Assembly: GCA_903885525.1 (NCBI GenBank)
Contig: CAISJA010000088.1
Coordinates: 1-6,730 of the forward strand
DNA from: an uncultured Opitutaceae bacterium
GTDB lineage: Bacteria; Verrucomicrobiota; Verrucomicrobiia; Opitutales; Opitutaceae
DNA length: 6,730 nt
Direction: 5' to 3'
The translations under genes and the position numbers were made by a program. Positions 1-6,084 of the stretch are shown here, one piece after another (position 1 is the first letter of the stretch; each line of letters opens with the position of its first letter). A model generated the notes under the pieces. That model was given only the letters and a program-made list of their open reading frames with translations, had not been told where the DNA came from and made no database searches.

Positions 1-1200
1 CTGCTCAGCTTTTTCGGCTACGGCCAAAACCCGGTCGCATATCTGCCCGATGCCGGTCCGGCGGATCCGAGTTTTCTCCTGCGCCGCCTGCCGGTCTACT
101 TGGCTTGGCTCGCGGTCGGCGGTGTCATTGGCTTCAGTCTGTTTGGGGGAGGCCATCGCCATGACGCCTCCACACCCGAGCGCCGTTTTCTGGGCAGATT
201 TTCCACCCTCATCGCCCTCTGCCTGGCGCTCACCCTGGTCTGGGGTATGATCCAGACCGGGGAGATGTACGCCTTCAATGGGCACTTCTACTATGCCATC
301 CTCTACGCGATCCTGATGGTTTTTGCGGCGGTCCTGGCCCCGCGTCTGCCCGAAAAGCGGGCCCTCCTCGGCGGCGGCGCTCTCTGCGTGGCAGGGGCGG
401 CGTTCGTCTGGCATTTCAACCAGGAGCCCCAATCCGCCCAGAAAGCGGACCATCGCTGGCTGGATGTCACCGCCGCCGCGCTGGAGGCCGATCCGCAGGC
501 CAGCCGGACCAAATTTCTCGTCTTCGAACATGACGACTGGCGCGAAGCCGCCAAAACCGCCCTTGCCCTGAAACGTCTCGGCAGCCGTTTCCGCGTCGAG
601 GGCAACTGGGGCTTCATGTTCGGATACTACCGGACCTTCCAGCCCTCCGCCGAAGAGTACAATCCGCCCGAAATGTCCGTGTGGCGCCTCTCCCGCCGGC
701 CCCTCCCGGGGCGCAGCATGCCACTCGACCGGGATCTGCGGATCTATTTTGATTCCTGCCCGCTCGATCCCCGCGGCACAATCATTGACTGCAGCCAGGA
801 GGGCAACCTGGAGCAATTTTGCTTTTACGGCTTCTCCACTCCCAACGGACCGTCCTGCTGGACCACCCTGCCCCGGGCCGCACTGCGCTTTAGTTCCGTC
901 CCGGCGACCAGTGATGTCCTGATGACGATCGTGGCCGAGCCTTTCACGGCCGGCAAACGCATCCCGCATCAGCCGGCGGTCCTCTACGTGAACGATTGTC
1001 CGGTCGCGAACTTCGATCTCAAATCACCCCGGACGCTCACCGCGCAGATTCCCGCCTCGATCTGGAATCTGCGCCCCATCGTGACGGTTGTCCTGCGTTT
1101 GCCCTCCGCCAATTCGCCGATGCGTCTGGGCCTGTCGGGAGATCCCCGCCAGTTGGGCTGGTCGATCACCCGCATGAGCTTCGGTCCCGTTCCGCCCTGA
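1..1200 (+). CDS. Polytopic membrane protein with C-terminal extracytoplasmic domain (5' end outside window)
   Basis: The frame is open from the first base to TGA at 1198-1200, so the start lies upstream and 399 C-terminal residues are visible. Four hydrophobic stretches are seen at about residues 31-49, 67-84, 96-113 and 121-137. They are followed by a soluble region of about 260 residues. This region begins with an alpha/beta-looking part (FLVFEHDDW, then NWGFMFGYY) and continues into a beta-rich part with GFSTPNGPSCW and a terminal SPMRLGLSGDPRQLGWSI. That last pattern (SPxxLGxSxDxRxLGxxI) recalls, from memory, C-terminal domains of membrane glycan enzymes and polyprenyl-sugar-dependent glycosyltransferases. 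Five Cys residues lie in this part, four of them within about 40 residues, which would suit disulfides in the periplasm. The gene precedes a GT4 gene by 8 bases, so it is probably co-transcribed and works on the same surface glycan. The catalytic N-terminus, if there is one, is not in the window, so no function is assigned. Confidence 0.8.
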   Translation: MLSFFGYGQNPVAYLPDAGPADPSFLLRRLPVYLAWLAVGGVIGFSLFGGGHRHDASTPERRFLGRFSTLIALCLALTLVWGMIQTGEMYAFNGHFYYAILYAILMVFAAVLAPRLPEKRALLGGGALCVAGAAFVWHFNQEPQSAQKADHRWLDVTAAALEADPQASRTKFLVFEHDDWREAAKTALALKRLGSRFRVEGNWGFMFGYYRTFQPSAEEYNPPEMSVWRLSRRPLPGRSMPLDRDLRIYFDSCPLDPRGTIIDCSQEGNLEQFCFYGFSTPNGPSCWTTLPRAALRFSSVPATSDVLMTIVAEPFTAGKRIPHQPAVLYVNDCPVANFDLKSPRTLTAQIPASIWNLRPIVTVVLRLPSANSPMRLGLSGDPRQLGWSITRMSFGPVPP

Positions 1201-1208
1201 ACCCCGCA

Positions 1209-2378
1209 GTGCTGCTCCTCGACGCCACCCACACCAGCCATACCCTGGCGCAAACGGGCATCCAGCGGGTGTGCCGGTCCCTCTCGGCCGAGCTGGAACG
1301 CCGCGGCGCCGCCGCCGCCGTCTGTTTCGACCCCTTCCTGCAAGGCTGGCGCCCACTCGGGGCTGGCGAATTGGTCCGGCTGCGCGACCGCCACGGCGCG
1401 AGCGGCCGTTCGCGCGGCACCCGGTGGCCCCTGCACCGGCGGGTCGTGGGGCATGTTCGCCGGCTCACCGGCCGGCCTCCCGCCCTGCCTCGGGCCCATG
1501 GCGCCATCTTCCCGGAACTGTTCTCCGCCCGGGTCGGGGCCCGCGTGGCCGAGCTCAAACACCTCATCGACGGCCCCTGCGTCGCGCTGTTCCACGACGC
1601 CATCGGTCTGAAGCTTCCCGAACTCACCCCGCCCGGAACCGTGGCCCGGCTGCCGGCCTACCTGCGGGAACTGCTCCAATTCGACGGCGTCGCCGCCGTC
1701 TCGGAGGACTCCGCCACATCCCTGCGGGATTTCTGGCGGTGGCTCGGCGTCGCCAATGCGCCCCCGGTGCAGGCGATTCCCCTCGGCCTCGATCCTCTGC
1801 CGGCCGGCGAGCCGGCGGAGGAGCCCCGGTCCGGCCCGCGCATCCTCTGCGTCAGCACGATCGAAGGGCGCAAAAACCATCGCGCCTTGCTGGACGCCGC
1901 CGAGACCCTGTGGAACGAAGGCCTGCTCTTCGAGTTGGAGCTGATCGGGCTGGCCCGCCCCGACACCGCCGCCACGGCGCTCGCCCGGATCCGGGAGCTC
2001 CAGGCGGCCGGACGGCCCCTGCTCTATCACGGCACCGTGGCTGCCTCCGCCCTCCAGGCCGCCTACCGGCGCTGTTCCTTCACCGTCTATCCGTCCCTGG
2101 CCGAAGGCTTCGGCCTGCCGGTGTTGGAAAGCCTGCAACATGGCCGGCCCTGCGTCTGTTCGGGCCGGGGCGCGCTGGGTGAGTCGACCCGGGGCGGGGG
2201 CTGTCTCGTGGTGGAGCAAGTGGATGCGCCCGGCCTCGCCCACGCCTTGCGCCGGCTGCTCACCCAGCCGGAGGAATTGGCGGCGCTGGCCCGCGTCGGA
2301 CGCCAGCGCCGGTTCCGCGGCTGGCACGAGTATGCCGATGATCTGCTGGTCTGGCAACAGAGCCTGGCGCGCCGCTGA
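1209..2378 (+). CDS. GT4-family glycosyltransferase (family 1-like, GT-B fold)
   Basis: Predicted cytoplasmic retaining glycosyltransferase of 389 residues that moves a sugar from a nucleotide-sugar donor to a glycan or lipid acceptor; donor and acceptor cannot be read from sequence. The N-terminus LLLDATHT..TGIQRVCRSL matches the D-x-T/S..GIxRVxR opening of GT4 enzymes in O-antigen-type clusters. FHDAI (residues 128-132) and AVSEDS follow. The C-terminal Rossmann half carries IEGRKNH (218-224), whose Arg-Lys contacts donor phosphates in the family. It also carries the donor-binding EX7E motif as E299-GFGLPVL-E307. The GTG start is chosen because it lies 8 bases after the upstream stop, directly precedes the conserved first strand, and has no closer in-frame ATG/GTG/TTG. 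No Shine-Dalgarno is visible. An Arg-rich segment at about residues 60-95 has no counterpart in the paralogue at 3722-4774. Overlapping open frames here are GC-driven shadows. Confidence 0.9.
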   Translation: MLLLDATHTSHTLAQTGIQRVCRSLSAELERRGAAAAVCFDPFLQGWRPLGAGELVRLRDRHGASGRSRGTRWPLHRRVVGHVRRLTGRPPALPRAHGAIFPELFSARVGARVAELKHLIDGPCVALFHDAIGLKLPELTPPGTVARLPAYLRELLQFDGVAAVSEDSATSLRDFWRWLGVANAPPVQAIPLGLDPLPAGEPAEEPRSGPRILCVSTIEGRKNHRALLDAAETLWNEGLLFELELIGLARPDTAATALARIRELQAAGRPLLYHGTVAASALQAAYRRCSFTVYPSLAEGFGLPVLESLQHGRPCVCSGRGALGESTRGGGCLVVEQVDAPGLAHALRRLLTQPEELAALARVGRQRRFRGWHEYADDLLVWQQSLARR

Positions 2379-2446
2379 CCGATGGGCAGCCTTTGCGGTT
2401 GCTAAGGCCCCCCGTTCTGCCCTGTAGTCTGGCTCCGGATTTTTTC
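2379..2446 (+). other. 68-base gap before the oxoamine synthase
   Basis: Short non-coding spacer. A T6 tract (2440-2445) follows a feeble four-pair hairpin (TCTG 2428-2431 / CGGA 2436-2439, one wobble pair). I see neither a convincing -35/-10 pair nor a Shine-Dalgarno before the ATG at 2447. A partial terminator or attenuator is possible but weak, so the synthase may be either the third gene of the operon or separately expressed. Confidence 0.4.
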
Positions 2447-3643
2447 ATGGCCCTGTCCCTTTTCTCCAAGACCAAGAAAGCGATCATCGAACGCGCGCAG
2501 GACGACTACGCGACCAAGATGCGTCTCAAGTACAAGCCCTACTACCACGCGATGGAGTGGCAGGAGGGCACCCGCATCCGCCTCCAGGGCCGGGACATGA
2601 TCATGCTCTCCAGCAATGACTACCTCGGGCTCTCCTTCCACCCGAAGGTGATCGAGGCCTGCGGCGCGGCCGCCAAAATCTGGGGCACCAGCACCACCGG
2701 GGCGCGCATCTCCAACGGCTCGCGTTCCTACCATACCGCCCTGGAGGAAAAAATCGCCGCGTTCCTCGGACGCGAGGCCTGCCACATCAGTGTGGCCGGC
2801 TACGTCTCCTGCTGCTCCGCCGTCGCCACCTTCGCCCAGAAGGGCGACGTCATCCTTGCCGACAAGAACATTCACTCCTGCCTGTGGGATGGCGTGCGCC
2901 TTTCCATGGCCGGGGTCGAGCGCTTCTCGCACAACAACCCCGAGGATCTGCGCCAGGTGCTCAAGAGCCTCCCCCACGGCACGCCCAAGATGCTGGTCGT
3001 CGAAGGCGTCTACTCGATGGAAGGCCATGTCTGCCGGCTGCCGGAAATCGCCCAGCTCGCCGAGGAGGCCGGCTGCTTCACCGTGCTCGACGATGCCCAC
3101 GGCTTCGGCGTGCTCGGCCGCCAGGGCCGCGGCACCGTCGATCACTTCAAACTCAACGACAAGGTGGACATCCTCTGCGGGTCGATGTCCAAGTCGCTGG
3201 CCAGCACAGGCGGCTTCATCACCGGCTCCCGGGACATGATCGAATATCTGCGCACCAATTCGAAACAGACCCTCTTCAGCGCGGCCATTGGTCCCAGCCA
3301 GGCGGCCACCGCCTCGGCCTCCCTCGATGTCATGCAGAGCGAGCCCCAGCATTTGGAGCGTCTCTGGCGGAACACCAAACGCTACCGCGAAATGCTCAAG
3401 GGCCTCGGCCTCGACACCTGGGAGAGCGAAACGCCTGCCGTACCGATCGTGCTCGGCTCGAAGGAGCTGGTCTACCGCTTCTGGAACGCCCTCCTGGACA
3501 AGGGCGTCTTTACGGTCATGTCCATCGCCCCGGCGGTGCCTCCGGGCAAGGATCTGATCCGAACCGCCGTCTCCGCCCTGCACAGCGACGCTGATCTGGA
3601 AAAGATCGCCGCCGCCATGGCCTACGCCGTCAAGCAGCTCTGA
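2447..3643 (+). CDS. PLP-dependent alpha-oxoamine synthase, serine palmitoyltransferase-like
   Basis: Complete 398-residue enzyme of fold-type I, the normal length for the family that includes BioF, Kbl, HemA and serine palmitoyltransferase. These enzymes condense an acyl-CoA with an amino acid, releasing CO2, to give an aminoketone. Visible landmarks are SNDYLGL near the N-terminus and NIHSC with H143, the expected PLP-stacking His. DDAH follows (D215 for the pyridine nitrogen, H218), then GSMSKSLAST with K249 as the Schiff-base Lys. The combination EGVYSMEG, GRGTVDHF, SKSLASTGGF and a SEPQHLERLW-like segment resembles, from memory, Bacteroidetes serine palmitoyltransferases more than BioF. 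No biotin or threonine-degradation genes are nearby; the neighbours are glycosyltransferases, which favours a lipid role. An oddity is GAR in TTGARISNG where the family normally has GSR. The ATG is chosen over upstream TTG codons because conserved sequence begins shortly after it. Substrate assignment is tentative; oxoamine synthase membership is secure. Confidence 0.92.
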   Translation: MALSLFSKTKKAIIERAQDDYATKMRLKYKPYYHAMEWQEGTRIRLQGRDMIMLSSNDYLGLSFHPKVIEACGAAAKIWGTSTTGARISNGSRSYHTALEEKIAAFLGREACHISVAGYVSCCSAVATFAQKGDVILADKNIHSCLWDGVRLSMAGVERFSHNNPEDLRQVLKSLPHGTPKMLVVEGVYSMEGHVCRLPEIAQLAEEAGCFTVLDDAHGFGVLGRQGRGTVDHFKLNDKVDILCGSMSKSLASTGGFITGSRDMIEYLRTNSKQTLFSAAIGPSQAATASASLDVMQSEPQHLERLWRNTKRYREMLKGLGLDTWESETPAVPIVLGSKELVYRFWNALLDKGVFTVMSIAPAVPPGKDLIRTAVSALHSDADLEKIAAAMAYAVKQL

Positions 3644-3651
3644 GCCCCGGA

Positions 3652-3687
3652 CCCGCCGGCGGGGATTGCCCGCCCGGTTGTCGGGCG
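3652..3687. repeat. GC-rich palindrome and hairpin between convergent genes
   Basis: A perfect 12-base palindrome CCCGCCGGCGGG (3652-3663) is followed by an inverted repeat CGCCCG-GTTGT-CGGGCG (3671-3687; six-pair stem, five-base loop). Both lie in the 78-base spacer between converging genes. Neither is followed by a T tract on either strand, so they are not simple intrinsic terminators. They could slow polymerase or protect 3' ends from both sides. Confidence 0.5.
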
Positions 3688-3701
3688 CCGACCGACCGCC
3701 C

Positions 3702-3722
3702 CCTGCCGCCGCGCAGGTTTTT
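3702..3722 (+). terminator. Putative intrinsic terminator of the rightward operon
   Basis: CCTGC (3702-3706) pairs with GCAGG (3713-3717) around a six-base loop and is followed at once by T5 (3718-3722). The position, about 60 bases after the synthase stop, fits termination of rightward transcription. The stem is only five pairs but fully G/C apart from one A-T. The last T is also the final base of the opposing gene's stop codon, so the two transcription units abut with no slack. Confidence 0.5.
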
Positions 3723-4774
3723 CACTCCAAGCCCTGTAGCAGGCACCAGGCGGTGTCGGCCCAGCGCGGCAGCGGGCGGCGGGCGGCCGCCTGCTGGAGG
3801 CACTGCAATTTCGACGGATCGGCCAGAACGGTGCGCAGCTGCTCCCGCCAGTCGGCCGCATCGTTGACCCGCGCCAGCAGGCAGCCCCCCGCCGCCGCAT
3901 TCTCCCGCAGGGAGGGCAGATCGCTGGCGACGCAGGGCACCCCGCGCCAAAGGGCTTCGAGCAGGGGCAGGCCGCAGCCCTCGGCGAGAGTGGGGAAAAC
4001 CACGGCGCGGGCCGCCCCGTACAAGGCATGCAACGCCGCATCGCCGGCCGCTGCGTGCAGGTGCAGACGGGGTTCGCGCCGCTGCGCGGCCCTGAATCGG
4101 CGCGCCATCGGCCCGCCAAAATGGGGATTCACGCGCCCGACCACCTGCAGGTCGAAATCGAGGCCTTCCCCCCAGAGTGCGGTGCAGACCTCCAGCAGAA
4201 ACTCCTGGTTCTTCCGCGGCTCGATGATCCCCACGCAAAGCAACGCCGCCCGGCCGGCCGTGTCCGCACTGCTGCGGGCGACGCGCCCGGACCCATCGAA
4301 ATCCGCGCCTAGGGCGATCGTCTCCACCCGGGCGCGCGGAACCGTGCCCTGCCAGCGCCAAAATTCCACCAGATCGTTCCGGCTGGCCTGGGAAACGGCC
4401 CAGATCCGGTCGAATCCGGCCAGCAGTTTCAGGTAATCGGGGTGCCGCTGCACGCTCTGCGGCCAGGTGATATGCGGCAGCCGCAGCGGGATGGCATCGT
4501 GAAAAAACGCCGCCAGCCGGCAGGGCGGTGCCGCCACAAAATCCCGGAATCCGGCGCGCTCGGCCTCGCTGAAGAGCTCGACCGTCAGCAGCCAGTCCGC
4601 CGCCGCCAGAGGTGCCGGCCCCCGCCCTCCGGCCAGGACAAAGGCCCGGCGTCTCCCGTCCCACTGGACCGGCACAAGGGTGCGCCCCAGCTCCTCGCGC
4701 AGGCGCCGGCTCACCCGTGTCAGGCCGGAGCGGTGGCTGGCCCCGGCCATTTTGGTGACATCGTAGTAGATCAC
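3722..4774 (-). CDS. GT4-family glycosyltransferase, paralogue of the one at 1209-2378
   Basis: Predicted 350-residue cytoplasmic GT-B glycosyltransferase; its sugar and acceptor are unknown. The N-terminus IYYDVTKM..SGLTRVSRRL, FFHDAIPLRLP (H92, D93), AVSQAS and EFWRWQG align one-to-one with the GT4 enzyme on the other strand. The C-terminal half has IEPRKNQ (E185-R187-K188-N189) and EX7E as E265-GCGLPLL-E273. The start is GTG at 4774: it overlaps the upstream TGA as GTGA and has GGGAGG ten bases before it. The conserved first strand also begins at residue 2. An in-frame upstream extension to 4849 would add 25 residues lying wholly inside the preceding gene and is rejected. It is the last gene of the leftward operon and is probably translationally coupled to the gene before it. 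The close similarity to the opposite-strand gene suggests duplication, or recruitment for consecutive or alternative linkages of one glycan. Confidence 0.9.
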   Translation of the reverse strand: MIYYDVTKMAGASHRSGLTRVSRRLREELGRTLVPVQWDGRRRAFVLAGGRGPAPLAAADWLLTVELFSEAERAGFRDFVAAPPCRLAAFFHDAIPLRLPHITWPQSVQRHPDYLKLLAGFDRIWAVSQASRNDLVEFWRWQGTVPRARVETIALGADFDGSGRVARSSADTAGRAALLCVGIIEPRKNQEFLLEVCTALWGEGLDFDLQVVGRVNPHFGGPMARRFRAAQRREPRLHLHAAAGDAALHALYGAARAVVFPTLAEGCGLPLLEALWRGVPCVASDLPSLRENAAAGGCLLARVNDAADWREQLRTVLADPSKLQCLQQAAARRPLPRWADTAWCLLQGLE

Positions 4775-5982
4775 GGCTGCATGGCCTCCCGGAAACAGGC
4801 CGCCAAGGTTGCGGTGTTGCGGCGCGCATCGTAGTTTTCCTCGACCCACGCGCGGGCCGTCCGGCGGAGCCGTTCCGCCAGCGCATCGTCCGCCGCCAGC
4901 CGTTGCAGCGCCGCCAGCCAGGCCTGGGGCTGGTCGACCGCAGCCACCAGGCCGGTACGTTCCGGATGGACAGCTTCCGTCGTGGCGGAAACCGGTGAGG
5001 TCACCACCAGCACCCCTGCCGCCATCGCCTCGGGAATGACATTCGGCAGGCCGTCGCGATCGCCGCTGGGAGCGATGACGCCCGTATGGAGGAGCACATC
5101 CGCCCAGGCCAGTTCCCGCCAGACCTCCTCCTGCGGCAGAGTGCCGAGCAGGCGCACCCGGTCACTCAGCCCGAGCCGGGTCAGTTCCGCCACGATCCGC
5201 CGGCGCAACGGGCCGTCGCCGACTATCCGCGCTTCAAACGCCAATCCAGCCGCATGCAGCGCGGCATAGACCGCCAGCTGGTGGTCCAAGCCCTTCTTCG
5301 GCACAAGCCGCGCAACACAAATGAGGCGCCATGGCGTCCGCGCCCCGCGCAGCGGCTTGAACACTGGGAAAGGATCGAGCCCGCGGCGGATGACATGGAT
5401 TTTATCCGGCGGCGCCCCGCGTTCCAGCAGCAGGTCGCGCCCCATCGCGGTGGAGGTCTGGACGAAACGCGCCAGGCGGATCTTTTCCATCAGCCACCAG
5501 TCGCCGCCATGTTCGTACAAATCGTAGGCATGCGCCCCGGTGCTGTAGGGAATGCCGAGGATGCGCCAGAGCAGCCAGCCGGCCGTGGCCGGCGCCCCGG
5601 CCCAGGCGCCGTGCACGAGCGCGGGCGGATCGGCGCGGAATTCACGGTAAAAACATCCGGCGAAACCCGCCCCGAGCAGGTTTTCCCAGAAATTCAGCCA
5701 GCCGGGCGGACGGCGGACGGCCACGCCTGCGAAGAGCGCGCCGATGAGGCGCGGCCGACGCAAGCAGTTCCACGGAAGGGTGAGGGCGAACAACGGCACC
5801 AGGCGCCATTTGTTGAAAGTGCGGACGGGCAGGCCGCGAAAACTGCCGCCGCCGCCCCACAGCGAGTATAGCCGCAGCCGCAGCCCCTGCGCCTGTAGCG
5901 CCGCCACGTCGCGCTGCAAAAAAGTCTCCGAAGTTTTCGGAAACGTAGTGAAGAGCAGGGCGATGGCGGGGGAGTCGGGCAA
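4771..5982 (-). CDS. GT4-family glycosyltransferase, colanic-acid/exopolysaccharide type
   Basis: Predicted GT-B glycosyltransferase of 403 residues. The N-terminus IALLFTTFPKTSETFLQRD matches the FPxxSETFI/L opening of exopolysaccharide GT4 enzymes (WcaL/EpsF-like). Further landmarks are HGAWAG and STGAHAYDLY in the acceptor half, then CVARLVPKKG (K229, K230) and VGDGPLR in the donor half, and a long C-terminal helical tail (ARAWVEENYD). The EX7E motif appears as D310-GLPNVIP-E318, with Asp in the first position; DGLPNVxxEAM variants occur in this subfamily. The start is uncertain. TTG at 5982 has AGGA seven bases upstream and is preferred. TTG at 6000, directly after an in-frame TGA at 6001-6003, would add six residues but has no Shine-Dalgarno. 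There is no in-frame ATG before the conserved region. The protein is less like the two paralogous GT4 enzymes and probably adds a different residue. Its stop overlaps the next gene by four bases. Confidence 0.88.
   Translation of the reverse strand: MPDSPAIALLFTTFPKTSETFLQRDVAALQAQGLRLRLYSLWGGGGSFRGLPVRTFNKWRLVPLFALTLPWNCLRRPRLIGALFAGVAVRRPPGWLNFWENLLGAGFAGCFYREFRADPPALVHGAWAGAPATAGWLLWRILGIPYSTGAHAYDLYEHGGDWWLMEKIRLARFVQTSTAMGRDLLLERGAPPDKIHVIRRGLDPFPVFKPLRGARTPWRLICVARLVPKKGLDHQLAVYAALHAAGLAFEARIVGDGPLRRRIVAELTRLGLSDRVRLLGTLPQEEVWRELAWADVLLHTGVIAPSGDRDGLPNVIPEAMAAGVLVVTSPVSATTEAVHPERTGLVAAVDQPQAWLAALQRLAADDALAERLRRTARAWVEENYDARRNTATLAACFREAMQP
4785..4790 (-). promoter_or_regulatory. Shine-Dalgarno GGGAGG for the GTG start at 4774
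   Basis: The leftward strand reads GGGAGG, then ten bases, then GTG. The site lies inside the end of the upstream gene. It decides the start in favour of the short form and fits coupled re-initiation at the GTGA overlap. Confidence 0.6.
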
Positions 5983-5989
5983 GCGGTGG

Positions 5990-5993
5990 TCCT
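5990..5993 (-). promoter_or_regulatory. Possible Shine-Dalgarno AGGA for the TTG start at 5982
   Basis: AGGA stands seven bases before TTG at 5982 on the leftward strand. It is short, but the alternative TTG at 6000 has nothing similar in front of it, so this site is the reason for preferring 5982. Confidence 0.4.
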
Positions 5994-6000
5994 GGCCCAA

Positions 6001-6084
6001 TCAAGGGGCAATGCCGCCCTCAGGGAAGCCGGAAATCGGAATCCGGATGCCGCCGGCCGGAAAGCGCCTCCGTTCCTTCGCTCC
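6001..6084 (-). other. Spacer between the GT28-like and GT4 genes
   Basis: An 84-base non-coding gap within the leftward gene set. It holds a purine-rich stretch just after the GT28-like stop (AAGGAACGGAGG on the leftward strand) and a small inverted repeat CCGGA / TCCGG (6029-6033 / 6042-6046, eight-base loop). I see no promoter-like -35/-10 pair and no T tract, so read-through transcription is the simplest view. Confidence 0.4.

Noticed and set aside
996..1208. Extension of the first GT4 gene to a GTG at 996
   Set aside because: It would overlap the membrane-protein gene by over 200 bases, and the extra residues look like out-of-frame translation; the conserved GT4 start lies at 1209.
984..2357. 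Long antisense open frame (457 codons) across the first GT4 gene
   Set aside because: It is rich in Gly, Gln, Arg and Ala without domain motifs and mirrors a gene with clear GT4 signatures; such frames are expected at this GC content.
2428..2445. Terminator before the oxoamine synthase
   Set aside because: The hairpin has only four pairs with a wobble; the T6 tract alone is not enough to call termination.
2402..3583. Antisense open frame (393 codons) across the oxoamine synthase
   Set aside because: It is a compositional shadow of a gene with intact PLP-enzyme motifs, with no recognisable motif of its own.
2447..3643. Assignment of the synthase as BioF (biotin synthesis) or CqsA (quorum-sensing autoinducer synthase)
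   Set aside because: There is no biotin or sensor-kinase context, and the SKSLASTGGF and EGVYSMEG segments look closer to serine palmitoyltransferases; a firm subfamily name would need a phylogeny.
3630..4886. Same-strand alternative frame (418 codons) over the second GT4 gene
   Set aside because: The translation is Arg/Pro/Gly-rich low-complexity protein; the overlapping frame at 3722-4774 carries every GT4 motif.
5086..5871. Rightward open frame (261 codons) inside the leftward GT4 gene
   Set aside because: Gln/Arg/Pro-rich shadow with no homology signal I recognise; the opposite strand is clearly coding.
6029..6046. Hairpin or attenuator in the GT28-GT4 spacer
   Set aside because: Five-pair stem with an eight-base loop and no T tract; such repeats arise by chance in GC-rich sequence.
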